Origin: Pedobacter terrae | GTDB taxonomy: Bacteria > Bacteroidota > Bacteroidia > Sphingobacteriales > Sphingobacteriaceae | Assembly (NCBI RefSeq): GCF_900100705.1 | Contig: NZ_FNCH01000006.1 | Span: forward strand, 205,122-269,121 | Direction: 5' to 3' | DNA: 64,000 nucleotides | Part shown: one piece after another, positions 53,618 through 63,942 of the stretch | Layout of the letters: every line of letters starts with the position of its first letter | Position numbering within the stretch: the stretch's first letter is position 1 | Translations under genes and position numbers: made by a program | The notes under the pieces: generated by a model | Databases searched by the model: none | What the model saw: the letters and a program-made list of their open reading frames with translations, nothing else | Told to the model about the DNA's origin: nothing

Positions 53618-56062
53618 TTATTGTTGCTGTTGTTGTATTCCGCCCATACCACCTTGCTGCTGATCTTGCTTCACATCATCATTTTTAATCTTTTTCTTCT
53701 CCGTAAACTTAAGCTTACCGAAAGAATAACTAAAGTTAACACCGAAAGAACGCAATGGATAATAAATATTACTGCTTTGATAAACAGTACCCAATGGATT
53801 GATTGAGTTATTTTCAGTTTTAATATGCAGGTCTTTGGTAAATGGATTTAAAGTGTTAATACCTATGCTTCCTTTTTTATTTAAGATATCTTTTTTAATT
53901 GATGCACCATAAAAATAGAAAGGATCTGTTTTACCCTGATAGGTTCTACGTGCTGAAGTGGCCACACCAAATAACTCGAAATTATAGCCTTTACCAAATC
54001 CGTAAGCCGAACGGCCAAAAATACTATAGTTTAGAAATGTACCTGTACTAATATTGGTTGCATTGTTGGTTACCTCATACGTATTGGCAGATATATTACT
54101 CATCAAAGTCCACTTCGGTTTTGGATTGTAAGACCCAAATAGGTTAACCCCATAAGTTTGTGCAGTACCTACATTAATAAAAGAGGATAATACTTTAGTG
54201 ATATTATTTTCAGTTATAGGCGATATCGAACTTTCTATTACGCCACCGGTACGACGGTAAAAAACAGAAGCATTAATTACCGAACCTTTAACAAAAGTGG
54301 AATAACCTAATTCAAAATTCTGACTTAACTCGGGGCTTAACTGCGGATTTCCCTGCTGAATATTAAATTGATCACTTTCGTTTCTAAATGGATTTAAATA
54401 ATTTTCACTTGGTCTTTGCACCCTGCGGTTATAGCTAAATTTAACTGTCCCACCTTTCTTTAAAGTCTGAGAGACAATAAAGCTTGGGAATAAGTTAAAA
54501 TAGTCGTTTTTTTCTGTACCATTGGTTAGTGTATTAAAATCTATTTTAGTGTATTCGGCCCTTACACCACCTTTAAATTTAATTTTCTTGGTAATATCGA
54601 AACTGATTACGCCATAAGCTGCAGCTACGTCCTGGTTATAATCAAAATCCCGGTCTGATGATCCATACTGGCTCTTTACATTACGGAATATACCTTTGGC
54701 ACCAACTTCTAAAATTGTCGTTTTTGTAAATGGATAGGTATAATCTGTTTGTCCGGTATATTCATTATTCTTAGCCGTGTTATCGCTCGCTGTGAGCACT
54801 CCATTAGGAAAAGCTGCCGAAGTTAACAGGTTGCTAAAGCTTGTAGGCGTACGTCCGGTAGAAAGCTGACCGGAAATGGTAAACTCCTCGCCTTCTTTTT
54901 TACTCGTTTTTTTATAATCCACATTCCAATCCAAATTGCTCCGGGTCATATCCATATTGCTGATATTGGTAGCGGGAAGGTTGTTGATAATGTAATTGGC
55001 AGAACCTGGACCGCCATTAGAGAAACGGTTTAATTTAACATTTGTACTGATGTTGTTATAGGCATTAAAATCATAATCCAAACCTAAACTTCCATTAAGT
55101 CCGTTGCGGCTCCATCGTGAGATTCCATCCTGAGAAATATTATTGAAACCACCTGCGTTTAACTGCGTGTTGTTCACAATTACCACCCTCGAATCTTGTG
55201 CATAAGCAAAATTAGAACCCAAACTGGTATTTACACTTAAACGGCCGGTTTTTGCAGTTAGATTAAAGGCACCATTGTTTTGTCGGGTACCTGCAGAAGC
55301 GTTAACACTTCCACTCACCCCTTGTGCATTTGATTTTTTGGTGATAATGTTAATGATACCTCCAGAACCTTCCGCGTCATATTTAGCCGACGGACTGGTA
55401 ATGACCTCCACACTTTTAATCTGCTCTGCAGGGATCATTTTTAAGGCATCAGAAACACTGGCAGCCATAGTACCAGAAGGTTTGCCATTAATCAATACCC
55501 TCACCGCTGCGCCACGTAGCTGAACATCACCATTGGCATCAACAGAGAGCATTGGTACCTTACGCATCACATCGGTTGCATCGCCACCGGCATTGGTTCC
55601 GTCAGCTTCGGCATTGTAAACCATGCGGTCTACCTTATTTTCGATGATTGCTTTAGTACCCTGCACCTGAACATCTGCCAAGATATTTTCTGTTCCCACG
55701 ATATAAATCGTTCCCATGTTGTTATCCGGTTTAGATGGTGTAGTGGTCACTAAAACAGATTTTGTTTTGTAACCCATAAAACCGATCATCAGTTTATAGG
55801 AATCAGGAGAAACATTCTGTAAGGTTAGTTTTCCTTTTTCGTCGGTTACCCCACCGTTCACTGATTTGTTGTTTTTTACATTGATCAAAGAAACCGTTGC
55901 GTAATCAACTGGCTTTTTTGTTAATGAATCGAGTATGGTGGCCGTGATCCGTCCGGTAACGGTTGATTTTTTAGCTGCTCCACCAAGTCCGCCGGTAGGA
56001 AACTGGGCATGTGCATTAAAAAATATTCCAAGGATAAAGGATAATAGTAAAAGTTTTTTCAT
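53618..56062 (-). CDS. Outer-membrane beta-barrel receptor-like protein (OMP_b-brl_3), orphan
   Basis: A protein of 814 residues, same architecture as the barrel at 30761. It has a signal peptide (SFILGIFFNAHAQ), carboxypeptidase-regulatory-like domain (about 30-115), plug-like domain (about 125-240, VEVITSPSAKYDAEGSGGIINIITKK) and barrel. The extreme C-terminus is unusual: DDVKQDQQQGGMGGIQQQQQ, a polar Gln/Gly tail instead of a final aromatic beta-strand. No SusD. Substrate unknown. Confidence 0.88.
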   Translation of the reverse strand: MKKLLLLSFILGIFFNAHAQFPTGGLGGAAKKSTVTGRITATILDSLTKKPVDYATVSLINVKNNKSVNGGVTDEKGKLTLQNVSPDSYKLMIGFMGYKTKSVLVTTTPSKPDNNMGTIYIVGTENILADVQVQGTKAIIENKVDRMVYNAEADGTNAGGDATDVMRKVPMLSVDANGDVQLRGAAVRVLINGKPSGTMAASVSDALKMIPAEQIKSVEVITSPSAKYDAEGSGGIINIITKKSNAQGVSGSVNASAGTRQNNGAFNLTAKTGRLSVNTSLGSNFAYAQDSRVVIVNNTQLNAGGFNNISQDGISRWSRNGLNGSLGLDYDFNAYNNISTNVKLNRFSNGGPGSANYIINNLPATNISNMDMTRSNLDWNVDYKKTSKKEGEEFTISGQLSTGRTPTSFSNLLTSAAFPNGVLTASDNTAKNNEYTGQTDYTYPFTKTTILEVGAKGIFRNVKSQYGSSDRDFDYNQDVAAAYGVISFDITKKIKFKGGVRAEYTKIDFNTLTNGTEKNDYFNLFPSFIVSQTLKKGGTVKFSYNRRVQRPSENYLNPFRNESDQFNIQQGNPQLSPELSQNFELGYSTFVKGSVINASVFYRRTGGVIESSISPITENNITKVLSSFINVGTAQTYGVNLFGSYNPKPKWTLMSNISANTYEVTNNATNISTGTFLNYSIFGRSAYGFGKGYNFELFGVATSARRTYQGKTDPFYFYGASIKKDILNKKGSIGINTLNPFTKDLHIKTENNSINPLGTVYQSSNIYYPLRSFGVNFSYSFGKLKFTEKKKIKNDDVKQDQQQGGMGGIQQQQQ

Positions 56063-56621
56063 TTCAAGAGTTTGTCTTTAGTAATTAGTCTGCGCAAATT
56101 GCATTTTGTTACAATAATACGCTATACTTTTTACACCAACTCTATCAATTAATCGGCAAACCCCTTACTTTCATCGGTAAAAACATGGAAAAAGTAAAAT
56201 GTGGATGGCATTTTCACATTCTCCATCATACATCGCTCATTGGGATTGCAAGATTTGCTCATCGTACTTAAATATGCTACTTTTTAATCCACTTTTTCTC
56301 CATGTATGCCGTGGCAAAGGATAACGAACAATAAATACATTTTTTGGAAAGCAGGTTCCTGTTATTATCGGCTACGATAGTACTGCCCATACTGCTGACG
56401 GGCGTCTCAATCATTTTGCAGCGCTGTTATGCTTATAAATGGGTATACGCTTCGTAGGTGCAGATGCTTCGGACCTCAGCATAACAGCGTATCTGAATTT
56501 ATTACAAGCAAAAAAGGATTTCCTCTGCTGTAGGGTTTAGTTAACGGAGGATAGTGGAAGAATGGAATTTTTATGGTCTGTGAGACATAGACCATGGAAT
56601 AATAATTAGAATTAGATACCG
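56063..56621. other. Gene-free region with hairpins and an inverted repeat copy
   Basis: Contains the inverted partial copy of repeat family 2 at 56343-56375, a wide inverted repeat CGCTGTTATGC / GCATAACAGCG around 56423-56489, and a hairpin ATGGTCT...AGACCAT near 56570-56593. No ORF is supported. Confidence 0.55.
56343..56375 (-). repeat. Interspersed intergenic repeat, family 2, partial copy 4 (inverted)
   Basis: Reverse complement reads ATAACAGGAACCTGCTTTCC, matching the end of the copy at 49183-49269 with one change. The similarity fades beyond 56375. Confidence 0.55.
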
Positions 56622-57350
56622 CTAAACCTTTCTGATTTTGATAATTTTCATCCAGTGCAATACTTTCATGACCGGATAGGTTGGATCAAATTCCCACCAT
56701 TTAGTAGCAAAATTTGGGCTATTTGGTTTTTTGTGGTGGTTGTTTTGAAAAAGCTCGCCCATCAACAAAAAGTCCCAGGGTAAGGAGTTTTTACTGTGAT
56801 CTTCATTATCATGATTAGCATAACCATATTTATGTCCGCACCAGTTTACTATTGCCCCATGTAACGGCCCCATTAAAAAGTGGACCGGCAATAATAAATA
56901 CATCCACCAGTAATTGGCAAAAGCAACATAAAAACCAATATAAAATAGCCCACATGCTATTCTCCAGGCCCATGAATTTCCGATCTTATCTACAAGCGGC
57001 CATTCAGGATAATTTCCCTGGAAAGCGGGTTCCGGCTGTATTTTATATTTCAGATAATTCATATACATGTTCTTTGTGGCAATCATCATCCCGAAAACAT
57101 CCTTAAAAAAATGTGGGGAATGCGGGTCTTTTTCTGTGTCGCTATAGGCATGATGCATCCTATGCAGGATGGCATAAGCCCTGGGGTTTAAAAATGATGA
57201 ACCTTGCGAAACCAGTAATATCAGATAGAAAAACCTTTCCCAAAAAAGCTCCATTTTAAACATCTTATGTGAAGAGTAACGGTGAAGGAAAAAGGTTTGG
57301 CTAAACAGGGATAAAAACCAATGGCAAAGAAAAAAAATGAGGATGATCAT
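56622..57350 (-). CDS. Membrane fatty-acid desaturase (acyl-CoA delta-9 type)
   Basis: A protein of 242 residues with histidine boxes typical of membrane desaturases: [11 protein letters not shown] (box 1), [10 protein letters not shown] (box 2, HxxHH), [17 protein letters not shown], and [14 protein letters not shown] (box 3, HxxHH-like). About four membrane helices. It is smaller than many desaturases but carries all boxes. It would introduce a double bond into acyl chains, adjusting membrane fluidity, with a di-iron centre. Confidence 0.9.
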   Translation of the reverse strand: MIILIFFLCHWFLSLFSQTFFLHRYSSHKMFKMELFWERFFYLILLVSQGSSFLNPRAYAILHRMHHAYSDTEKDPHSPHFFKDVFGMMIATKNMYMNYLKYKIQPEPAFQGNYPEWPLVDKIGNSWAWRIACGLFYIGFYVAFANYWWMYLLLPVHFLMGPLHGAIVNWCGHKYGYANHDNEDHSKNSLPWDFLLMGELFQNNHHKKPNSPNFATKWWEFDPTYPVMKVLHWMKIIKIRKV

Positions 57351-57440
57351 GTATTGAATTTGTATACTATATAAACGTATTTTAGAAGCGTTTAGTTTCC
57401 GTAAAGCAAAAACTACGCTAGTTTAAACGTTTAGAGAAGA

Positions 57441-57481
57441 AGCATCCTGCACTATGGTATAGGACAGGATGCTATTTTTTT
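57441..57481. terminator. Hairpin with T-run between cupin and desaturase genes
   Basis: AGCATCCTG (57441-57449) pairs with CAGGATGCT (57465-57473), followed on the plus strand by T7 and on the minus strand by a pyrimidine-rich run. Probably ends the cupin transcript, although the T-run favours the plus direction. Confidence 0.5.
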
Positions 57482-57489
57482 ATTATTTA

Positions 57490-57987
57490 TTATCTACCGA
57501 AATCGTCTTGAACACGAACGATATCGCTTTCATCTGATGGATTTGAAGCATCGGTATGTTGCCAAATCTCAGCAACTACTCCCCAATCTTCTAAACCTAT
57601 TAAACGGTGACGTTCACCTTGTTGTAATTTAATCTGGTCTTTTGGTGCATATTTTTTCACTTCACCTTCTTCATCAGTCTGACTGGTTTTGATGCCAACC
57701 GTACCGGTAACCACTTGCCAGATTTCAGCTCTGCGGTGGTGATATTGCCAAGATAAACGTGTATTCGGTGCAACGATTAAAATTTTCGGACTTAATTTAC
57801 CACCAATTTTAAGGTCTTCAACATTTAATCCATCAAAATAAGTATCTGCAAATTGCTGCGCCTGCGCTTCATCTATTACAAAGAAACCACCCCAAGGGCG
57901 GGTTTCATCGCGGTTTACTACATTAAAACCTTCAATTTTTAAACGTTGTGCTACGCTTTCGAATATTTCTTTTTTGTCGCTTGTCAT
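57490..57987 (-). CDS. Cupin of the mannose-6-phosphate isomerase type II class
   Basis: A protein of 165 residues. A single cupin barrel (about 60-150) carries YHHRRAEIWQVVTGTV (first metal-binding motif) and GERHRLIGLEDWGVVAEIWQ (second motif). N-terminal ETRPWGGFFVIDE resembles phosphomannose isomerase/guanylyltransferase cupins, and the C-terminal NPSDESDIVRVQDDFGR is typical of this subgroup. It probably acts on a phosphosugar; activity is unproven. It is the last gene before susD on the same strand, separated by a strong hairpin. Confidence 0.85.
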   Translation of the reverse strand: MTSDKKEIFESVAQRLKIEGFNVVNRDETRPWGGFFVIDEAQAQQFADTYFDGLNVEDLKIGGKLSPKILIVAPNTRLSWQYHHRRAEIWQVVTGTVGIKTSQTDEEGEVKKYAPKDQIKLQQGERHRLIGLEDWGVVAEIWQHTDASNPSDESDIVRVQDDFGR

Positions 57988-58211
57988 TGATAAAATATTA
58001 ACTTTCTACTGATTGTCGAGGTGCACAGGACTTTGTTGATCTCCTGTGTGGTTCTATAATTTGCTGCAAAAATAAGCCTAATTAATTAAAAAAATCCTTT
58101 CGGACCTTTTTATTTTTTTACTCATTTTACAGAACGCTATAAGAGCAACTATTATTTAGTTACACTCCGTAATACGCGATCACGAATGGATTAATGGCTC
58201 CCATCGTAATA

Positions 58212-58246
58212 AAAAACGGGTATCCGATAATCGGGCACCCGTTTTT
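58212..58246. terminator. Terminator after susD
   Basis: AAAAACGGGT (58212-58221) pairs with ACCCGTTTTT (58237-58246), with a nested complementary segment in the loop. U-tracts exist in both directions. It ends the susC-susD transcript. Confidence 0.88.
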
Positions 58247-58295
58247 GTTAAAAATTATTGATAGCCGGTGTGACACCAACCATCAGAAACAACTG

Positions 58296-59852
58296 CTAAT
58301 AACCAGGATTTGGCGTCAGGTTAGGATTGTTTTTGATTTCCGGAGTAGGGATCGGAAACAATAAATGTTTGGTTTGCAAAGGCTGGTTTACACTTTGATT
58401 AATGTGACCAACAAAATTATCAAAACTATTAGTGGCTTCATTGTACACCTTACGTAACCGCACCATATCAAACCAGATAATGCCTTCGTAACACAGCTCA
58501 TGCCAGCGCTCTCTCCAAACGGCTTCTTCAAACTGTGTTTGGCCCAAACCTGCAAGATCAGTCAATTGGGCCCTTTTACGTATGGCATTTAGCGCAGCGT
58601 AGGCAGCCACATTCGGACTACCATCTGTCCTGTTCTGTGCTTCGGCATAAATTAACAAGGTTTCGGCATAACGGATCTGTGGAATATTCAGATCGCTCCT
58701 GCTGGTACCTTCTACGCCTAGTGTTCCATTGGCAATCAGATCAAAGTGTTTAAAAATATAAGGTTTACCACGGTTAACCAGCGGCATTTTAAATCCATCA
58801 GTATAATAATCAGTAAAGAAATAACCTTCTCTGTTTTTAGCCCTTAAATCTCCAGCCTCATACGAGCCATAAAAACCTGCTGTTGGAATAGCCGTTCCAA
58901 TCCCATCAATTTTAGAAACTAATGGCTGGTGCAAAGGTAAATAAGATGACTGCAGGGGGTTACCCGATCCGGCAGCATCATTGTACTGGATTCCGAATAA
59001 ATGCTCTACTTTATTGTCGTTCTTTGCATCGTGCAGCGCTCCATAATTGGGGAACAAGCCAAGTGAAGATGGGTTGCCTGTCGAATAATCAATTACCTCT
59101 TTGGCTTTATCTGCAGCTAATCTATAATAAGCTGCTCCTTTATTAAGGGGTTGCCCTGCCATGGTCAAATATACTTTTGCCAGTTCAGTTTTAATTGCTG
59201 CTGTTGAAACACGTCCGCTGGCATCCATATAAGGCAAGCCGGCCGCTTCTGCAGCCACCAGATCGTCAACAATCAATTTGTAAACCTGTTCCTGCGGTGT
59301 ACGGGATGGCGCAAAATTGGGGTCGTTAGGACTGGTAACCGGTTTAGTAATTAAAGGCACATCGCCCCATAAACGTACCAGGTAAAAATAGGCCCATGCC
59401 CTGATGAAAGATGCTTCTCCTAAAATCCTTTTTTTCTGTGCGTTATCCATTGGGTTAATGCCCGGCACCTTATCTAATACCAGGTTGGCCTGTGCAATTA
59501 CTTTATAAAATCCGTTCCAGTTCTGGTTAACATGCAGGTTTGTACCGTCATAAATGAGTGAATACAAATTGTTCAGATCGGAGTTTTGTGCGGTTTCGGT
59601 TGATTGTATGCCGGTTGGCGCATCCAGCATCTGCCAGTTATTGGAATAAATACCGGCACCGTTCCCTATAAACCGGAGCTCCGCATAAACAGCCGCAATA
59701 CCTGCTTCAGCATGTTCTGGTAAAGTGTAAAAATTATCGGGCGACAGATTGGTGGGATCTGTTTCATCTAAAAACTTCTTGCATCCCGAATTCCCAATGA
59801 TAGCGCCGCTTAGCAAAAACAAAACAGCGATATTTCTTATGTTTATTTTCAT
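58296..59852 (-). CDS. susD: SusD/RagB-family outer-membrane lipoprotein
   Basis: A protein of 518 residues with a lipoprotein signal peptide (NIAVLFLLSGAIIGNSGC, Cys24). SusD family features: CKKFLDETDPTNLSPDNFYT, ILGEASFIRAWAYFYLVRLW, GDVPLITKP, YAETLLIYAEAQNR, YAALNAIRKRAQLTDL, ERWHELCYEGIIWFDMVRLR and a C-terminal LLFPIPTPEI. It binds glycan on the surface and forms the lid of the SusC transporter. It follows susC by 25 nt. The glycan cannot be told from sequence. Confidence 0.95.
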   Translation of the reverse strand: MKINIRNIAVLFLLSGAIIGNSGCKKFLDETDPTNLSPDNFYTLPEHAEAGIAAVYAELRFIGNGAGIYSNNWQMLDAPTGIQSTETAQNSDLNNLYSLIYDGTNLHVNQNWNGFYKVIAQANLVLDKVPGINPMDNAQKKRILGEASFIRAWAYFYLVRLWGDVPLITKPVTSPNDPNFAPSRTPQEQVYKLIVDDLVAAEAAGLPYMDASGRVSTAAIKTELAKVYLTMAGQPLNKGAAYYRLAADKAKEVIDYSTGNPSSLGLFPNYGALHDAKNDNKVEHLFGIQYNDAAGSGNPLQSSYLPLHQPLVSKIDGIGTAIPTAGFYGSYEAGDLRAKNREGYFFTDYYTDGFKMPLVNRGKPYIFKHFDLIANGTLGVEGTSRSDLNIPQIRYAETLLIYAEAQNRTDGSPNVAAYAALNAIRKRAQLTDLAGLGQTQFEEAVWRERWHELCYEGIIWFDMVRLRKVYNEATNSFDNFVGHINQSVNQPLQTKHLLFPIPTPEIKNNPNLTPNPGY

Positions 59853-59877
59853 GTTGATATCCTTTCTTTTTTAATGT

Positions 59878-62800
59878 TTATAATCCAATGTTTAAGCCTA
59901 CCATGAAAGTAGTTGGCTTTGGATAATCGAAAAATGTCTGACCTTGAGCGAATGCATTTCCATAGGTGGTTACCTCAGGATCGTTACCGGTATATTTGGT
60001 GGCCAGGAAGAAATTCTGAACAGACGCATAAACGCGGAGTCTGTTTAAACGTAATTTTTCAACAAACGTCTTATCAAAAGTGTAACCCAGCAAAAGGTTT
60101 TTTCCACGGATGAAAGAGCCATCTTCCAACCAGTGGGTATCTACATTGGTTACATATCCGGCAGATTGATCCCTAATGGCGGCAATCGGTGTATTTTGAT
60201 TCTGTGGAGTCCATGCATTTAATACGCTGGCAAAACTATTGGCCTGTACCTGTCTGTCTTCACCAGAGTGATGGGTCATATTCAACACATCATTACCATA
60301 AGAGTATTGAAGTTCCACAATCAGCTCTAAGTTCTTATAGCGAAATGAGTTACCAAATGATCCCCAGCCTTTTGGCATTCCGTTGCCAATAATCTGGCGG
60401 TCGGCATCTGTAATGGCATGATCGCCGTTTACATCCAAATATTTGATATCGCCGGGAAGCAAGGTTTTACCACCACGGTAACTTACAAATTTGGCTGCTT
60501 CTGCCCTTTCGGCCTCACTCCAGGTACCTAAACGTACCAAACCCCAGAATGAACCCACCGGCTCACCAACCCTGATAATACCGGTTTGATTAGTAAAATT
60601 TGGATTACCCACACCAAAAATATCATCAGGAGTGGCCAGAGAAAGTACCTTATTGCGGTTAAGGGAAATATTGAAACTGGTTTTCCAGGTAAAATTGTCT
60701 GTTTGTATGTTTACCGTATTGATCCCTAAATCTAAACCTTTGTTCTGCATCGACCCGATGTTTTTTCTGATTACCGAGTATCCTGTGGTACGCGGAACCG
60801 GGGCATCCAATAACATATCGGTTGTTTTTCTATAATAAAGATCGGCCTCTAAATTAATGCGGTTGTTAAACAAGCCTAATTCTAAACCTGCATCAACCTG
60901 CGCTGTTTTTTCCCAAACCAGGTCGGGATTGGCCAACCTGCCGATACCAATACCGGTTACCCTACTGTCATTAATAATAGCAGCATTATTCACCAATGTA
61001 GCGAGCGACTGATAAGCTGGAAGTTCTGAGTTACCGCTTAAACCATAACTGGTTCTTAGTTTTAAGTTAGAGATGGTTTTGTTTCCTTTAAGAAAATCTT
61101 CGTCTGAGGCTTTCCAGGCCAATGCTGCCGAAGGGAAAAAGGCGAATTTATGGTTATCACCAAATTTGGATGATCCATCTACCCTTCCTGTAAAGGTAAC
61201 CAGATATTTATCTTTAAAGGCATAGTTTAATCTTCCGAAATAAGAGTTAAAAGCCGATCTGTTTCGGCTGGAGCCTACTGTAATCGATTTACTTCCAGAG
61301 CCCATATTATTGTTTCCGTAAAAGTCGGTTACAAAATTCTCGGCATGGCTGGTATTGCTAAAGAAGTTGGTAGCTTGCCACGAGATCCCTAATAACGCAT
61401 TAATGGCATGCGATTCGGCAAAACGTTTGTTATAGGTTAAATAGTTTTCCAGTGACCAGAAGGTTTCCCGGTCATTGGTTACATTCGCCGTTCCATTCTG
61501 CCCATCAGAAATACCGTACAATTGTTTGGCATTGTACTCGTTAATGTTACGGCTCACAATATTGGCCCCTAACTGGGTACGGAACTCTAAATCTTTGCTA
61601 AAGCTAATGGTAGAATAAATACTCCCCAAAGCAGTTTGAGTAATCATACCATATTTTTGATCGGTTAAGATGTGCACCGGATTGGAGCCCCCTTCTGCCC
61701 ATGGAATCAGTTTATTATCGCCCCATTTGCCATCAGCCAGTTTAATGGGTAGAAAAGGAAATGCTTCTGTAATCATACGCACTGAATTTAGGCCGCCCGT
61801 TCCCTGATCAACAATGTTTTCATCTTGATTATTGTAGCTCAAATTACCGCCTACCTTTAACCATGGTTTAATTTTACTATCGAAATTAAACCGGCCCGAA
61901 TAACGTTTTAAATAAGAGTTTAGTAAAAGTCCCTGGTCATCGCGATAACCCGCAAAAACACCATAAGTATTATTTTCGTTTCCGCCTGTAAAACCCAGCT
62001 GATGATTTTGCGAAAGTTTATTCTGAGTAGATTCTTTTAACCAATCGGTATTATATAATGGATTTCCATTGCTATCAAAAAATTGAGGCAAGGCAATTCT
62101 GGCGGCTTTAGGAACAGGTGTAGATGCATAACTTCCTGCTGCCCAACCCACCGGATCGTAAACTTTAATATTTTCATAAGCCAGGTCCTGAACTTTAACA
62201 TACTCGAAAGCATCGAGCATCTTAACATGGTGTGCGGCTAATGTATTGACCCCAAAATCAGCATCATAGGTAATGCGTTGGGCATTTGCTGTACCTTTTT
62301 TAGTGGTAATTAAAATTACTCCATTCGCACCTCTGGCACCGTATATGGCCGTAGAAGAAGCATCCTTTAGCACCTCTACAGAAGCGATATCGCTTGGGTT
62401 AATATAATCGATGGCGTTACTGTTCTGTGTTTGCGAGCCCACTGGCAAAGCCACACCATCTACCACATAAAGCGGATTATTACTCGTATTGATGGAGCTA
62501 AATCCACGGATTTTGATATTCGTCTGGCCGCCTGGTCTACCCGAGTTGGTATTTACCTGTACGCCGGAAATACGGCCAGCTAATGCCTGGTTTAGGGATG
62601 AAGACGGACGTTCCTGAAGTTCGCTTGCTTTAACCACACCAACAGACCCTGTTAGATCTGTTTTTTTCACTGATCCATAACCAATTACCACCACTTCATC
62701 TAACTTATTGGCCTCGGCAGGTGCCATTTTAACGCTGATGTTGGCTTCACTACCTACGGTAACATCTTTATTTTGATAGCCTACATAAGAAAAGCGGATC

Positions 62801-63078
62801 ACTTCGTTTGTATTGGCCTCAATGCTGAACTTACCACCGTCATCAGTTACAGCAGTTTTACCTGACGAAAGGTTTTTAATGCCAACTCCCGGAATAGGCA
62901 TATTTTTTTCGTCCAATACAGTTCCGGTAATTACTTTTCGGTTTTGGATATGCAGCAAAGGCATATCTGGCGCAGAAAATCCATCAGATTTTTCAGCAAC
63001 CGGATTCATCGAAAAAGCAGAACTATTGAGCAAAAAAAGCACAGAAAGCCCTGAAATCTTGAGTAGATTAATTTTCAT
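59878..63078 (-). CDS. susC: SusC/RagA-family TonB-linked outer-membrane transporter
   Basis: A protein of 1066 residues with a signal peptide, a CarboxypepD-reg-like domain (about 48-125, ITGTVLDEKNMPIPGVGIKN), the family motif LDEVVVIGYGSVKKTDLTGSV (TonB box region), a plug domain (about 140-250, PLYVVDGVALP, VEVLKDASSTAIYGARGANGVILITTKKG) and the beta-barrel to the C-terminus. It imports oligosaccharides with TonB energy. It starts the susCD operon and has no glycoside hydrolase beside it. A LacI-type palindrome lies about 212 nt upstream. Confidence 0.95.
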   Translation of the reverse strand: MKINLLKISGLSVLFLLNSSAFSMNPVAEKSDGFSAPDMPLLHIQNRKVITGTVLDEKNMPIPGVGIKNLSSGKTAVTDDGGKFSIEANTNEVIRFSYVGYQNKDVTVGSEANISVKMAPAEANKLDEVVVIGYGSVKKTDLTGSVGVVKASELQERPSSSLNQALAGRISGVQVNTNSGRPGGQTNIKIRGFSSINTSNNPLYVVDGVALPVGSQTQNSNAIDYINPSDIASVEVLKDASSTAIYGARGANGVILITTKKGTANAQRITYDADFGVNTLAAHHVKMLDAFEYVKVQDLAYENIKVYDPVGWAAGSYASTPVPKAARIALPQFFDSNGNPLYNTDWLKESTQNKLSQNHQLGFTGGNENNTYGVFAGYRDDQGLLLNSYLKRYSGRFNFDSKIKPWLKVGGNLSYNNQDENIVDQGTGGLNSVRMITEAFPFLPIKLADGKWGDNKLIPWAEGGSNPVHILTDQKYGMITQTALGSIYSTISFSKDLEFRTQLGANIVSRNINEYNAKQLYGISDGQNGTANVTNDRETFWSLENYLTYNKRFAESHAINALLGISWQATNFFSNTSHAENFVTDFYGNNNMGSGSKSITVGSSRNRSAFNSYFGRLNYAFKDKYLVTFTGRVDGSSKFGDNHKFAFFPSAALAWKASDEDFLKGNKTISNLKLRTSYGLSGNSELPAYQSLATLVNNAAIINDSRVTGIGIGRLANPDLVWEKTAQVDAGLELGLFNNRINLEADLYYRKTTDMLLDAPVPRTTGYSVIRKNIGSMQNKGLDLGINTVNIQTDNFTWKTSFNISLNRNKVLSLATPDDIFGVGNPNFTNQTGIIRVGEPVGSFWGLVRLGTWSEAERAEAAKFVSYRGGKTLLPGDIKYLDVNGDHAITDADRQIIGNGMPKGWGSFGNSFRYKNLELIVELQYSYGNDVLNMTHHSGEDRQVQANSFASVLNAWTPQNQNTPIAAIRDQSAGYVTNVDTHWLEDGSFIRGKNLLLGYTFDKTFVEKLRLNRLRVYASVQNFFLATKYTGNDPEVTTYGNAFAQGQTFFDYPKPTTFMVGLNIGL

Positions 63079-63289
63079 TGGTTTAGGTTTAGTAAATGGT
63101 TAGTTAATTATATCATTCAGCTGCTGGCAGCTAAACGCTTTATCAATTATTTTTAGTCAGAAAGCTTTGCGTTAAGTAATTGCGTAGTGGGAGATCCTAT
63201 TTAAATAGATAAACTACACACAAATTAATCACACAGACATATATGGCACACAGGGCGCAGATATTCCTAAGCTCATCGTCATATTGGTT

Positions 63290-63311
63290 ATTGATAAAAC
63301 GTTTTATCAAT
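63290..63311. promoter_or_regulatory. 22-bp perfect palindrome, candidate LacI-family operator
   Basis: The half-site ATTGATAAAAC is followed directly by its exact complement, with a central CG as in LacI/CcpA-type operators (AAACGTTT core). It lies about 212 nt upstream of susC. No LacI-type gene is in the window. Confidence 0.65.
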
Positions 63312-63898
63312 TCAATAATAAATATTTTATTACAAAATCAAGAATATTATTTTGATGCCTAGAATTACGCTATCGTATAAATTAGATTATAGTATGATTA
63401 CTTTTACAAGTACTAAAATTTTTGAACGATATTTCTTTCGAGCCAAAAACTGAATGAATATAAACCAATCATAATCAAATGCTTGAGGGTATTTATAAAA
63501 TATGATAAAAAAATTTGAGTTTTTAGGAGAAAGCATTTTCCTTGCAAGTAGCATTGATCAGCATTATTATTGCTGATATTGTATTTGGATAGCGCCGTAT
63601 ATAAACTAGAAAGCCTCATATTTCTATGAGGCCAATTATTTTGTTTTATTTGCATCCACAGAATAAAACTAAACCAAACAAACTAATGAGATTATAAGAC
63701 AACTCAGTTTGAGAATTGTTTTAAGAAATAAAAAAATCTTTCAATATTTTTTGGGTTATAGGAACAAAAACAGATACAGCAAAGTATCAGACCATGGTTA
63801 AAGCCATACAAAAGACAGCAATTAACCTACGCGTAAAAATCTCCTCGGGTTACCGTCATTTCGAGCGGACCCGATAGCTCCTAACATCCGCAGGTTAA

Positions 63899-63942
63899 AA
63901 AAAATAAAAGCTGCAAAACTTTGATAAACAATGTTTTGCAGC
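63899..63942 (-). terminator. Terminator of a minus-strand gene beyond the window
   Basis: GCTGCAAAAC (63910-63919) pairs with GTTTTGCAGC (63933-63942). On the minus strand it is followed by TTTTATTTTTTTT. It implies that the next gene to the right is read leftward. Confidence 0.8.

Noticed and set aside
63413..63655. 80-codon ORF on the minus strand upstream of susC
   Set aside because: Low-complexity A/T-rich composition, runs through a perfect hairpin, no family resemblance.
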